This document shows, piece after piece, positions 1 through 11,529 of a DNA stretch of 64,000 bases. Every line of letters starts with the position of its first letter. The stretch's first letter is position 1. The stretch is from Pollenia angustigena. Taxonomy: Eukaryota > Arthropoda > Insecta > Diptera > Polleniidae. The notes under the pieces are model-generated. The model saw nothing but the letters and a program-made list of their open reading frames with translations. It made no database searches and was not told the DNA's origin. The translations under genes and the position numbers were made by a program. The stretch is from NCBI GenBank assembly GCA_930367215.1, contig OV884060.1, positions 209,687,253 through 209,751,252 on the forward strand, in the 5' to 3' direction.

Positions 1-602
1 TTTAATATAAATAATTTCCCATTTGTTTTGTATCATCACATTACTATAATTAAGTGAAGATTGAAAAAAATCAACTTCAATTAAACCCTTTTCAAAAGTG
101 AAACGCAATTAAATTGAAAAATATTTGAATAAAAAGTGCTGCAATTATTAAATTAACACGAATGTAATTCAATCAAAATTGTTTTGTAGTCAATGAAGAA
201 CGTTCATTATGGTTTGTTTAAAAGGAAACTGATTTTATGTTTTAAAATTAAAAAGATCCCAGCAAAACTTTTTTAATTTCAGTTTTAAATGAAATTGTTG
301 TCCCCTTGCAATACATTTAAAGCTGCTGTTTTACTTACATTCTATTCCTACAAGGAGTTCACTTAATCAAATTTCGGAAATTTTTAGAAGAACTTTATAG
401 AGAATATATTATCATAAGACTTTTCAGGCAAATTTACCGAGAATGTGTAATTCTTTTTCAATTAAAATCACTTTTGTGGTGTAATAATAATGAAAGGAAA
501 GAACGTATTAGACGTAATAAAGTTACATTTTAATTGATAGTTAAATTAATAAAGTAATTAAATATGTAATTGTAATTGAAAAAAACAAATCCAATTTCAA
601 TT
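1..602. other. AT-rich DNA, no gene seen
   Basis: No open frame with recognisable protein similarity, no tRNA-like fold and no clear repeat boundary was seen here. The sequence ends at the left terminus of the inverted-repeat element that starts at 603. Confidence 0.5.
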
Positions 603-751
603 CGTCAGCTCATTAATGGTTTGACCTATCAACCATTTAAAATTAATCGAGTTAAGTATGTGGTATATATATTTTGAATACTCGCTTTCTGAAACCAACA
701 GATTTTGGACGAAGAAATTGTTTATGGTTTCTGAGATATTAAGCATTAATT

Positions 752-1170
752 TTGGTATATATAAACAATGTTAAAATTTGTGACGTATTGTTTTGCTCTA
801 CACGCCACTGTTTGGCAAAAGCAGCAAATTCCTCATACAAAAAAACGTACAAAATAAATTTCTCTCTTGATTTGCTTCATTTCCATAGGAAAAAAAGGAT
901 TAAAAGCAAAATAAAATCTCAACAACTTATTGTTGATGTTTTTTGTTTAAACTTTGATATTATTACAAGTAGAACTGTTGCTATAAGTCTTATACGTTTA
1001 ACAGTTTTATTTGGTTTAATATCATTAGTTTTTCTAAAATCTTTATGGATGAAGTTTCCTGATGATCTGGCCTAAGCAACCAGTGAAATGCGCATAGGAA
1101 TAGCTTATCCCATCAACAATAAATTTCAAGTGTTTTTATCAATAATAAAAATTGGGAATTAAGCACGAAT
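752..1170 (+). repeat. Family C interspersed repeat, copy 1
   Basis: The segment around 1042-1165 recurs at 16200-16645 (minus), 52190-52395 and 52690-52860. All copies can be read as a peptide containing FPDDLA-x-ATSEM-x-IGIA..NNKFQ, although this copy has a stop after DDLA. The 107-codon open frame at 752-1075 is most likely a by-product of the repeat. The family was not identified; it could be a SINE, a MITE or a captured exon. Confidence 0.6.
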
Positions 1171-1256
1171 AGCAAAATCTTTTGAAATGAATCTCAACAA
1201 CTCAATACACAGCAGTAAGTTTACATATGCAGCACAAATAGCTAGTTATTAGAAAT

Positions 1257-1661
1257 CAGTGTTCGAAAATAAACACTAAATATCGTTTCTTAATGTTCGG
1301 TACGGTAGATTTGTGGAAAACACAAACGCTATTACTGTTTGTGTAGAAAATCATTAAAAAATAACGTTTCCCTGTTAGTCATCTTTCGAACACAAAAATA
1401 ATACTGTTTTTATCACACACAACAAAAGATGAGAACATTTAATTCCGTTCGGTTTTTTTTGAAAATCCACAAACTTCGATGTGTTCGGTTCGGCTCATTA
1501 ATGTTCGTCCCTTTTGGCTGGTAAAAAAAAAACAAAAATTTATTACAAATACAAACGGTATTAAGGGTTGTGTATTATTACACAATCACTAAAAAAATAG
1601 ATATCGTTCTTGGGTGTGTGAGCCGAACGTTAAATAATGTACTGTTTATTTTCGAACGCTG
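1257..1661. mobile_element. hAT-type MITE with perfect 8 bp target duplication
   Basis: The ends are CAGTGTTCGAAAATAAAC and its near-perfect inverted partner (CAGCGTTCGAAAATAAAC). They are flanked by the identical octamer TTAGAAAT at 1249-1256 and 1662-1669. The interior repeats GTTCGG/CCGAAC motifs in both orientations near the ends. There is no coding capacity at 405 bp. CA..TG ends and an 8 bp duplication are hAT hallmarks. It interrupts the family A element. Confidence 0.85.
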
Positions 1662-1732
1662 TTAGAAATAATTTTTAAAAATTGGCGTATGCAGCACAAA
1701 ACAATAATTTTCACTTCTAACTTCGCTAAGCT

Positions 1733-2150
1733 GCCCACACACGAGAGATTTGTGCGCGTGATTTGTTCGTGCTCTACGCCTAGTTAACGGTTAATGGGGC
1801 TGTGCGCGCGCAAATCACAAGAAATTTAAAATTTAATTTAAAATCATCCATTTCTTGTGATTTGTTCGATGTGTTAGTGGGCTTGTGCGCGAACATTTTA
1901 TAATTTAATTTTTTAATAAAATTACATGTCTACGCCTATTTCTTATTAAAAGCCAATCATTCCTCCATTTGCTTCTGCTTTTAATTTTATTTTTGGCTGT
2001 GCATACAAATAAATTATCAGAAGTGTAGTTGCATCATCCGCTTTACAATTCATGTTTTCTTTTTGACGTTTAATGTAATTGAGATGTGTTCGTCGTGTGT
2101 GGAGAAATTGTTCGTGAACAAATCACACGCACAAATCACTCGTGTGTCGT
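1733..2150. repeat. Fold-back repeat with GTGATTTGT arms
   Basis: An arm near 1733-1770 (ACACACGAGAGATTTGTGCG...) is repeated inverted at about 2110-2150. A shorter palindrome in the middle (about 1819-1860) pairs CACAAGAAATTTAAAATT with its complement. Several GTGCGCGTGATTTGTTCG-like words recur. It is probably a separate inverted-repeat element nested in family A. Confidence 0.5.
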
Positions 2151-2328
2151 GAACGTCCACAAAAATATATTCTGTTTTTATTTTAAACATAATCCAGAAG
2201 CAATGGTGAAAATACAAAAATAATCTATTGGGTTTATTTTCAGAAAACTTTATGTAAACCTTCATTGTCGTTTTTCTTCACTACGACTTTTTGGCATATG
2301 CACCAAACCAATAACGAGCTGACGAATT

Positions 2329-2800
2329 AGTAAGAAATGTTATTACGAAAAATGTTTTTGTAGTGACTGTAATAGCAAACATAAATAATAATAACAATAG
2401 AAACTTCTCATTTAGCTAAGAACGAGTCAAGCAAGTTGTGGATACCCTGTTTGAAAGTGAAGCGCATTTCACGCAGAGAAAGATACAAATGGCATTTAAA
2501 AGATGCAAGGTTTATAGAATCGCGAGTGAGCTAAAACTTTCCGGTAAACTTTTTTCTAAATGGATGTTAGCTAGTGTTGCATCATGTCGCCAAGCCTTGT
2601 CGTAATAGAATATAACGGCTTATGGGGTTTTCTTTTCTACAAAAAAATTTAACATTTTATTTAATTAATTAAATTTGGTATTCGTTTTTTGAAAATGTTT
2701 TGCCCTCTAAAAGGGTCTAAAAGGAAAGCATGTTTTATTCTAAAGCATTCACTTACGGCAGAAGGCATTGCACTTTTCACCCCGGAGATATTATAGCATC
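2329..2800. other. No gene seen
   Basis: AT-rich sequence between the family A element and the hairpin repeat. Nothing recognisable was found. Confidence 0.4.
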
Positions 2801-2811
2801 AAGACTTAATG

Positions 2812-3138
2812 CTGGTGCACACTCTTCAAGTTTTAGCCGTCACGTCTTGAGCTTTAAGATGAGAAGGGAAAAGAGATGTCTATTTCTTTTCCTCTTTATC
2901 TCCTTTAAACAAGGATACCTCTACTATCCAATATCCTTTTAACCGTAAGTACTGGTTCACACTCTTCAAGTTCTAGCCGTCAAGTCTTGAGCTTTTAGGA
3001 GAGAAGGGAAAAGAGAAGTCTATTTCTTTTTCTCTCTATCTCCTTTAAACTCAAGACTTGACAACTAGAACTTGAACAGTGTGAACGAGTACTTACGGTT
3101 AAAAGTATATTGGATAGTAGAGATATCCTTGTTTAACG
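2812..3138. repeat. Long hairpin (fold-back) repeat with an extra direct copy
   Basis: The stretch 2908-3007 is repeated inverted at about 3040-3138 (arms near 95 bp, including CCGTAAGTACTGGTTCACAC and its complement), leaving a short loop. An additional direct copy of part of the arm precedes it at about 2812-2900. The transcript would form a near-continuous stem. The 70-codon frame over this region is a by-product of the repeat. Confidence 0.7.
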
Positions 3139-3178
3139 CCACGTAATGTGTTAAAATATTTTACTGGTCTTATGGCAG

Positions 3179-4520
3179 CAGGCACGGATTCAGGGGGGGG
3201 GGAAATAAGGAAATTCCCCTCCCCTAAATTATAAAAATATGTCTTGTTTATTTCGATAATACAAGAATTCCCAATAAAAATATATTTTTATATATTTAAG
3301 AATTAGCTGGCCTTGTTGTTAACTCATTTGAAAAGGCTTCAAAGAATATTGAAGACATCGATGTGTCAATTAATGCGAAGGCACTATCATCAATAGTGGT
3401 TAAAGCTTTGACAAATTTTGGTCTTGACGTAAAAAACTGTGTAGGAGTTGGAACAGATTGGTGTCCTCTAATGTAAGCAGAAAATTCTGGAAACCGCGAC
3501 AAATGCGAAACAAACGCCTTGCTATTCCCATAAAGTCCCATTAATACAAATAGTTGTATCATTTGTTAAAGAAACGACAAAATTTTTTAAAAATAATCAT
3601 CCCAAGCGAAACGCAGTTTTAGCAAAGTTTTCAGGAGCTAAACTCTCTACATTATGTAAGACAAGATGGGTGGACCGTCACGACTCAATTTTACACTTTG
3701 CAACAAGTGTCTATCATATAGTACAAGCTTTGGGAAAAAATATCCTTTATATTAAAAAACTCACTTAGTACTTTTGAATTTATTTGCGGAATATACATAA
3801 TAAGTGTGATACATATTGTAACACAGCCGCTAGTATCATTTTACGAAAGCACGATATGATCTTCAAAAAGGATCAAGCCTTATCAAAACTTTAATCATGT
3901 GCCTTTAACAGAAAATAAATAAAGCCGAAGAACAATTTTAAGCGATTTTTGAAAAAGTTAAAGTTATTTGCGTTCAAATCGAGCTTCCAATCGAAAAGAC
4001 AAGATTTGAACGAAATAATCACATCCCAAATGATGAAGATTACTACCGAGTTGTAGTTACATTCCTTTTATTGAATTGATTTTAGAAGATCTCAAAACAC
4101 CTTTCCCAATAGATATCCCAAATGTATTGAACATACCTCAAAGTGTAATCAAGTCATATACAGATACAAAACTTTTAAAACCAAAACTAGCGGATGAGCT
4201 GATTATATTTGATAAAAGAGATAAACACCTTCTAACATCTAAACTTGAGCCTGATCTATCAGATAACGTTGTAGATGATTTAATAAACTGTGATGAAGAT
4301 ATCAACCCAAATCTAAGAAAAATATTTCAAATTTTCGTTTCAATGACAGAAGATAGACTGTACTATCATAAAATTGCTTATCTTATATTTAACCTTATTG
4401 TTGAGTTTTTTTTAATATAATATACAAATATTGTTTTTAATAAACTTTTAAATAAAATTTTTACTTTTTTTGTATCCTACAAAATTTCTCCCCCTAAGGC
4501 TCAAGTTGGATCCGCGCCTG
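3179..4520 (+). mobile_element. Old hAT transposon with 8 bp target duplication
   Basis: The left end CAGGCACGGATTCAGGGG pairs with the inverted right end (..GGATCCGCGCCTG). Flanking octamers TATGGCAG (3171-3178) and TATGTCAG (4521-4528) agree at 7 of 8 positions. A purine-rich G run lies near the left end and its complement near the right. The interior carries a degenerate transposase. Confidence 0.8.
3390..4420 (+). pseudogene. Degenerate ZMYM1/TTF-type hAT transposase
   Basis: Fragments in several plus frames resemble the hAT subgroup related to ZMYM1-like proteins. One reads ALTNFGLDVKNCVGVGTDW (near 3400-3465). Another reads LSTLCKTRWVDRHDSI (near 3645-3690), the conserved L-x-KTRW-x-RHD block. 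An acidic C-terminal tract follows in the 114-codon frame at 4076-4420. Stops and frame changes break the gene and the dimerisation block is not intact. What is seen is the motifs; assignment to the subgroup is from family knowledge. Confidence 0.65.
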
Positions 4521-4745
4521 TATGTCAGTGTAGGACGCTCATATTATGATACTGTTTTTAATTTTACACCTTTATTTGCCAAAGCGGCCTATTTTTTGTG
4601 ATCCAGTGCATTAAATGATTTCTCGAAGTCAATTAAAGAAATTTGTACATAGAAAGAACAACATCGGGATAAATTAAGTTTTTTGTAGTTACTTTATGAA
4701 CGAGTTGTACTCAAAAATTCAATTACAAATTACACTAAACCGTAC

Positions 4746-5832
4746 CCGCACGCAGAGAAAAAATATGGTTGGGCATGGTTACGGCAACAACACTATGTTT
4801 AATGTAACAATATATTGTTGTCGTGCACAAATAATTGTTATTTTTATTTAATATCAACAAAATTATAGTTACTGTAAACATATCAATGTTTATCGCAATT
4901 ATGAATTTGAGTATTGTTGACCGAAAAATAATTATTTTTCTAACAACTTAATTATGATAACTTTCTAAACATATTATATTTCTCACAACCATATCATGAT
5001 GTTTAATAGCCATAACATGATAACTTTCTATACGTTTATCATATTATGTTAAAGATGCAATCAAACTATTTTTACTCTAATCATATTATGTTAGCGCCAT
5101 TTGTAAAATAATTTTGAAGCAGTTGTGTCGTTTTTATATTTGTGAGCGGTTGAACAATTAAAAGATAAAATTCCATAAAAAAATAAGTTTAAAGAAATTA
5201 AAAAATTAAAATATTAGCGGAGTTCATTCAAGTATTAGTGATGTAATAGTGCAAATGCAAAATATCATAGTTTTTTTGTAAAATCCAACAACAAAACACA
5301 CAGAGATTTCGTTATATTTTATAAAAGTGCTACGATATTTCATCAACATCTTAAAATCGAAAAAATGGACACACGCGGTTGCCCATGAAAACCACAGATT
5401 TTTCATTTGCTCTTTTGCAAGCCTCATACTGAACTCCGCTAGTTGATTAAGAAAAATTGTAAAAAGCCACAAAATAAAAAATCGATGCAAAAATATTTTA
5501 ATTTATTTTGTATTTTTATGACAGCTATGAAAGGTGCTGTATCAAAATATGATTGCTCCTAAATTTATTATGATTAACATGACAATAATATGACTAATTT
5601 CTTAGCTTATTATGATTAACATGACAACAATGTGATTACTTCTTTACTTATTATGATTAACAGAATAATAATATGATTAAGGGAAAAATATTATGATGTA
5701 ATAGTACGAGTATATTTAGTCATAATATGATTCAATAATAATCTTAATATGGTGACTACAATCATAATTCTTATCATAATATGTTGCTCTTAGAATATGT
5801 TTACCACAACCAAGTTTTTTCTTTGCGTGCGG
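4746..5832. mobile_element. MITE with CCGCACGCA..GAGAAAAAA ends
   Basis: CCGCACGCAGAGAAAAAA at the left is inverted at the right as TTTTTTCTTTGCGTGCGG. The interior is filled with short alternating words (ATAACATGA, TATGATTAACATGA, CATATTATG) in both orientations. The uninterrupted family B copy at 12880-12890 gives the empty site, showing that this is an insertion. The 88-codon frame on the minus strand (5224-5490) has no recognised similarity. Superfamily not assigned. Confidence 0.75.
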
Positions 5833-5894
5833 AATTTCATAAAATAAATATAAAATTCTTAAGCCAAGCAAAAAAAAGATTAAATTTTTAAACT

Positions 5895-6122
5895 TTAAAC
5901 GTTTGTAGTGCCACACACTCTGAGAGTAAAATTACAAATGAGCGTTTTAATCTCATTTAACTTATTAAAATTTGTTGTAGGCACTACAACAACTCCATAT
6001 AAGTAGTAAAAAAACGATTTGCTTGCTGTGTGTAGCAACAATAAAAACAACAGAACAAGAAGAAAACACATTATTTTCATTGAAAATGTGTAAAAAACAA
6101 ATTTGAAAGCAAGAGTTCTCAT
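5895..6122 (-). CDS. Small ORF in family B with signal-peptide-like start
   Basis: The 75-residue frame begins MRTLAFKF and continues with MKIMCFLLVLLFLLLLHTAS, a hydrophobic run ending in small residues like a secretory signal peptide. The same frame is kept for about 43 codons in the second family B copy (13008-13145), with a few mostly conservative changes, and then stops there. No domain was recognised. It may be a captured first exon of a host secreted protein, or simply a stretch where two young repeat copies are similar. No promoter or splice site was assigned. Confidence 0.3.
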   Translation of the reverse strand: MRTLAFKFVFYTFSMKIMCFLLVLLFLLLLHTASKSFFYYLYGVVVVPTTNFNKLNEIKTLICNFTLRVCGTTNV

Positions 6123-6658
6123 TTAGTTTATATTTTTAAATAAATATGTACATTGAGTTTTTTTAACTAAAAACCATATTGGGAATGATGCTGGTGTTTT
6201 ATAATTGAAATTCTGTAAGGTGTAAAACGGGTAAGTAAATCAATCATAATAATATTCTCCTTCTAATTCCACTTTAAGTTTATTTCAAGTACGAATTCGG
6301 AATTGAATCCATTTTATAATACTTGTATCAAGCGCATTTTAGATTGGTGCAATCTTAGTTTTACTTTTATCAATCTCATTTTCGGATTATTTCAAGTACT
6401 AACTCGGGATTAAATCGACTTTATAAAACTTCAATCAAGCGCATTTTCCGATTGATTTAATCTCAGTTTACTTAAATCAATATAATTTTCGAATTATTTC
6501 AAGTACGAATTCGGGATTCAAGCTGAGTATTATGCGATTTAAATTTCGTACTTAAATCAATCTTTCTGTACTTGATTCAAGAAAATTCGTACTCACCGTA
6601 CTATTAATACGGCATCGGATTGATTTGAGTACGGATGGACTGATCTTTATTTTGAGTG

Positions 6659-9600
6659 TAGAATTGAGTTAACGTCATTACACTGCTCTAATTTTAGACG
6701 GAGGCTGTAAAACTGATCGGCGCAAGATTGGTTTTGATGAAACCAGTCTTGTTTTTTAATGAGCTGAACGTCGCACAGTGGCGCCATTTGAGTTTTTTCG
6801 TTGCAAAAATCATATCTTTTGAACCGAATAAGGTAATTGAACAGTTTAAACAGCATATGATAGATAACTGTTCAGCCTATGAAATGTGCATTTGAAAAGG
6901 GTGCTACGCTGTGTAGGGGCCTACTTATGGGTTATCAAAGTTAAAATTAGTAGAAAAATCAATTTTATGGTACCTAAAAAAAAAATTATTTTTACATTTT
7001 TAGATTGTTTTTATTTTTTTTTTCTTTAGGGTTCTAAATTATTACCCAACAAATTAAAAAAAAAAATTTTTTTTTTTTAAATTTATTTTTTCAATTTTCT
7101 GTATTTTCGGTATATGGGTAATTCCATGTCAAAACGACCAAGAGTGGGACACGACCCCTTCCGATTTTAATGAAATTTGGTGAGAATGTTCCTTTTATCT
7201 TATAAGGAACATATATGAACGAAAAAAAATTTTAAAATTTTTTTTTCAAAAGTTATGTCATACTCAAAATGTCATAATTTCGCCGAATTAGCCGAATGTG
7301 TTGAGCTTATTTCTTCAATAACTCGAAAACTACTTGACATACGAAGATGATTTTAATGTCATTTTAAAGAGAATACTTGGGGCTACAAACCATATATTGA
7401 AAAAATAAATTTTTTTTTGAAAAATGTAATATCTGCAAAATGTTAAATTTTAAAAACGGACTAAGTCAAAAACCTATTTTTTTATTTGGCTGATTTTTTT
7501 TTGTATAATACCTCAAACTGTTCTTTAAAAATTCTGAAACTTTGAAGGAGGTGTTTTTTTTTTTTTTAAGATATGATTTTTTTCCTTTCGCAACCTTTAA
7601 AAAAATAATATTAAAATAGAATTTTAATATTGTAATTTTGAGCAATAAGTACACTGTGCAAGTTGCAAAAAACAGACCAGCCGCGCACCTGGCATTTTAC
7701 TCTAATTGGGGACGCTGAATTCAGTGGTGCTAACCGTTTTTATAAATTAGATCTTGTTTTAAAGATATACCGTTATTTCGAAAATGTAAGACGCTGCACA
7801 GCATATATTCGCGTAACTCAAAAATGGTTTAGTTTATTGAAATAACTAAAAAAACCGAAATTCGGCAATAAATAATAAAGTGGGGTTGGTCATACATTTG
7901 ACCCATCTAGGAGCATCCTACGCGCTGTAGGGGCCAAATTAAAGAATTTTATTAAACCGCAATATTAGTATGGCAACCATGTCTTTTTAACCTTTTTTAC
8001 CTCTAGAAGCCAAACGGGCACGTACGGGCAGATAAAATTTTTGAATTATGTAAAGAAATAATCAAAGAACAGATTTTGCAAATATGGCAAATATAGAAAA
8101 ATATAGATTTTTGTTATTTTCCGTCAAAGTTGAAAAATAGTGAAAAAACGGATAGTTTTTAAATAGTGATTTACCAGGAGAAACACAAAGCAAACAGTTC
8201 ATTTTTTTTTTATCATTACACATTTAATAAATGCATCAATCAATACAAACAAAAAATAAGGCGATTCGTTACCTATTTTTCGTGATATTACACCTGAAAT
8301 CGCAACAAATTTACTAAAAATTGTGTGTTTTTTTGAAAACCGAAAGTCGGTCAACTTTGAACGGCTATATCTTCTAAACTAAAAATGTGATATTATTAAG
8401 AGTGGCAGATTTGAAATCGTTGAAAAGTTTCCTATAACATGAGTTTATTCAAAACTTCGTCGGTGCTCATGAAAATTTTGATTTTTGCAACCTCGTTTGC
8501 TCTACGGGCGCTACTGTGCGTCGATTGGGAGAATAGTAATAATCTCTTGCTTTATAGCTTTCATAATTTTGCTATAAAAATTTTAAATTATGCTAAAATT
8601 TCCCAAGTAAGTCTTAAAAAATTATCTTCAACATAAATTAAGTTAAAGTATAAAATCTAACACATTTCATTTATTACACATCCAAAAAGTACTATTTAAT
8701 TTTTTTTTTTTACATATTGAATTTCCCTACCAAAGAAACGATAAATATTCCTCTTGCAGCTATAAAACACATTATTCATTACAAAATATTATGTTTCCTT
8801 CTGGAAATAATTCTTATACTCTGGTTAGTTTCTTAAAGATAATTGTTTTTTATTTTGTATTTTTTATATTTTCATTATTAATATTGTATGTTTCGTGGTG
8901 TTGAATGGTTATAAATATTATATCTTTATTATTTCGCTGTTCTTGCAGAAATTTTATACAAAATATTTCTAGCTTGTATTGTTTGTTATCTTTTTTTCCT
9001 TCATCATTAACTATGCCATAAAACACCCAAGTGTATGCTATAACTTACAACGAAAATAACAAAATGTAGCATACATTTTAGGAAGATAAAGAGGTAGCAG
9101 TAAGCAGGAAGCCAAAAAGTATGCTGTAATAAGTATCAGTATAAAAAAATATACGCATACATCTATACAAGACTTTAGATACTTTTTTTATACGTATTTT
9201 TATCAAAATTTCTAAGGAAACGTTTAAGTATCGTATTGTAATTTTCACTATGTGTACGCACTTTTGGGAGCATTTGAAGATGAGGAAAAATGAAAGTGTT
9301 TATTAAAAAAATTCCTTGTATGTAAAAAATTTAATAAATTTTCTTTTTATACAAATTCACGCTTTTGTTATTACAAAACGAAAGTAGTAGTTTATTAAAA
9401 TTGCTTGCTAGTTACTAAGGCCTGCATAAATGTATCAAACACTCAACAAAACCCAGTTGGCCAGATTGCCGTTGACGTCATCGTTGTCGCTGATGTATGC
9501 ACGAATCCCCCTATCCCCTTTCGTTTAGGTTTTCTAGCAGACAATTTACAGAAAATCGTCGTGTGCGACAGTATGAGTGACAACGTCTTGTTTGGTTGAC

Positions 9601-9733
9601 CCATATACACTTTATGAAGGACAGAATATGTAAGCGAAATTGTCTCCGTCAAAATCTATGCGGGACAATATAAACGACATTGTTTTAGAAGTTGTCTTCT
9701 ATCAAATCCTATTAACGGCAGAATACATGATGT
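6659..9733. other. Unresolved AT-rich region without a recognisable gene
   Basis: Long T and A runs (about 6965-7100) and many stop codons. A phrase around 6895-6930 (GCTACGCTGTGTAGGGGCC) recurs near 7915-7935 (CCTACGCGCTGTAGGGGCC), which suggests a duplicated or repeat-derived unit of about 1 kb. At 9450-9600 both strands are open for about 65 codons in a GC-richer patch (GTTGACGTCATCGTTGTCGC), but no family was recognised. Confidence 0.4.
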
Positions 9734-10775
9734 TCACTCTCATTCTATTTGGCGTCGGCAATAACAACGGGAATTTTAAGGCAACAGCAATTTTTATCAA
9801 AGACAACATCAATTCTATGTTAAATTGGTATTTTGTAATATAATGTTAATAAAATACAGCACACATCTCTAATATAAGAATCAGCTGACTCATTTTGTTT
9901 ACTGTTTTTTGATAAGAAAAAAATTCTGTGCTGTTTGTGCAAAATTTTAAGTTAAAGAAAAATTTGTTTGTAAAAAAATGATGTTTAAATAAAAAAAATT
10001 TTTTTTATATTAAATTTTCCCAAGTGAATAATGGATTTTTTTTAAAAAAGGGAACGTTTGTTCCAAACACAATATAATTTGCAGCAACATTGCGTTTTTT
10101 TTCCCAGGGATCGTACCAGCTAAGCGTTGGAAATTATTTCAACTTTGGACAGTCCCAGCCACTAGTTTTAAAATTTTGTCCGAGACTCTGGAAGTCATGG
10201 AGAGAGAACTTTGTCCACAATGGATAAACTAAAGTTGCATTTCTTTGAAAAACAGCATTGCCAGGTGTAATTGGCTTTGTATACGGAACCCAGATTAAAA
10301 TTTTAGCTGCAAAATAAAACAAGACCACCAGCTCTACAAGGGATATTTAATTTATTAGGAAAAGAGACCCTGCAAAATCCTCTGGCTGATGGATTTTTTT
10401 ACAAGCTCTTCCACTAGCTCCTCGAACTGGCACTTAGTTGTTATTTTAATTTTTTCAATTATTTCCACAAAAAATATATCAAAACAAAACACAAATGTAG
10501 AAACATATCAAAACCGCCGTAGAAATCAAAATTGCAGTCAATCATAACGTAAAATTTTTGAAACACAACACAAAGAAGCACAAGACAACACTACAAATGC
10601 CGACGACAAAATCAACGGCAATTAAAGGCAGCAGCAACGCAAATTTTTCTTAGAAAAAAACATATGTTAACAGTCATCGAAACATGGCAATATTGCCAAA
10701 GGGAATACGAAATTGAAACAAAACATAAAAAACGGCGTTGTTTACTGTTGACGACGCCAAATAGAATAAGGGTGA
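9734..10775. mobile_element. DNA element with ~35 bp inverted ends
   Basis: TCACTCTCATTCTATTTGGC at 9734 is matched inverted at 10740-10775 (TCACCCTTATTCTATTTGGC on the complement). Similarity continues for 30-40 bp. No target duplication could be read. On the minus strand, 10134-10328 is open for 64 codons and is preceded by an intron-like acceptor (TTTTATTTTGCAG), so a degraded coding exon is possible, but no family was recognised. Confidence 0.5.
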
Positions 10776-10816
10776 TTGTCTTCCTTGAGTTTTAATTAAA
10801 TATTTTGAGAATAATC

Positions 10817-11164
10817 AGTATTGTGGTTATTTTGTTGAACTATTTATGGTTTTTAATCCAAATTTTTATAATTAAGCTTAAGTTCATCAAATTTAATTTT
10901 CATTAAATTATTTTTATGAAGCAAGGAATTTTACAAACATGAAAATGAATTAAAATTGTTATTGATAATCTTTCATTCTTGACGTGGCTCGGGCTCGAAC
11001 CCCGGCCGGCAGGTTACCATGACATGTTTCGATCGCAACCACTCGATCTCCTCAGATGGATTTGCCGTCTTACACTCGCAGCCATCGACGACCGCTGACG
11101 TCAATAGTCAAACATCAATCCTTAAACCAAATTGTATTTTAACCTTTGGTAGATCGAAATTTGC
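10817..11164 (-). repeat. tRNA-derived SINE-like repeat, copy 1
   Basis: This is the inverted partner of 62008-62358. Read on the minus strand, it contains an A-box-like region (GATGGCTGCGAGTG) and a perfect B-box-like GGGTTCGAGCCC (10991-11003 on the plus strand). These are the promoter boxes of a tRNA, possibly of the serine/leucine type, followed by an AT-rich tail of about 200 bp. A dispersed family with tRNA promoter boxes and an AT-rich tail fits a SINE. The tRNA relationship is inference from the two boxes. Confidence 0.55.
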
Positions 11165-11309
11165 TTTTCTGAATGATTATCCATTTTTAATTGATTTTAC
11201 GTGTTTTTTTTCCTTTACTTCTGTTTTCTCGTACTTTTGTCAAGAATTCTTCTTGAAGTCGAAAGTACATTTGTTTTGTTTTTTCATTTTTGTCGTCCTT
11301 TTTTCTGTT

Positions 11310-11529
11310 TATCTTTTTTCAGCACAACTTGAAGAAGTTTTTGGGAAGTTTTATGATTTATACGAAATTTTTTTATTAAATTTGCGGTTTATAAAAAATT
11401 TGAGGAAATTGCGATTTTTTCAAAAAATTTTAAAAAAACTTTGCGACTAACACGAACTTTTCATTTTATTTAGGTAGAACATTTGGGATTTATAGAAATT
11501 TTGCGAAATTTTAGCATCTGGGATTTTAA
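11310..11529. repeat. Degenerate satellite-like sequence
   Basis: Phrases such as GATTTATACGAAATTTTTTT and AAATTTGCGGTTTATAAAAA resemble the ~87 bp satellite of 15950-19230. This may be an outlying, diverged part of the same array that was later split by the insertions at 11530-12162 and 12187-15046. Confidence 0.45.

Larger units (their letters stand above)
603..2324. mobile_element. Family A inverted-repeat DNA element, copy 1
   Basis: The left end CGTCAGCTCATTAATGGTTT and the inverted right end (2304-2324, ..CCAATAACGAGCTGACG) match over about 21 bp. Both are flanked by AATT, which could be a 4 bp target duplication. A second copy of the right terminus lies at 62904-62921, so this is a repeat family and not a chance palindrome. 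The element contains a family C repeat (752-1170), a hAT-type MITE (1257-1661) and a fold-back segment (1733-2150). No transposase was recognised, so it is probably non-autonomous. Superfamily not assigned. Confidence 0.6.
4648..6658. repeat. Family B repeat, copy A (interrupted)
   Basis: This matches copy B at 12737-13546 over about 0.8 kb, including GGGATAAATTAAG near the left, a small minus-strand open frame, and repeated AAGTACGAATTCGGGATT words near the right end TTTTGAGTG. A 1.09 kb MITE (4746-5832) interrupts copy A but not copy B. TA dinucleotides flank both copies, but the terminal inverted repeat is weak, so the exact ends are approximate. Confidence 0.7.

Noticed and set aside
5224..5490. 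88-codon minus-strand frame inside the 4746-5832 MITE
   Set aside because: No recognised similarity, and it lies in a non-autonomous element. Likely incidental.
9405..9652. Overlapping open frames on both strands (64 and 69 codons)
   Set aside because: Mutually antisense, short, and without recognised similarity. A GC-richer patch alone is not enough to call a gene.
10991..11003. tRNA gene
   Set aside because: A B-box-like sequence is present, but no full cloverleaf with acceptor stem could be drawn, and the sequence is dispersed. It is treated as a SINE-like repeat.
11019..11450. 143-codon plus-strand frame
   Set aside because: Composed of the SINE-like repeat (antisense) followed by Phe-rich AT sequence. 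No domain was recognised.
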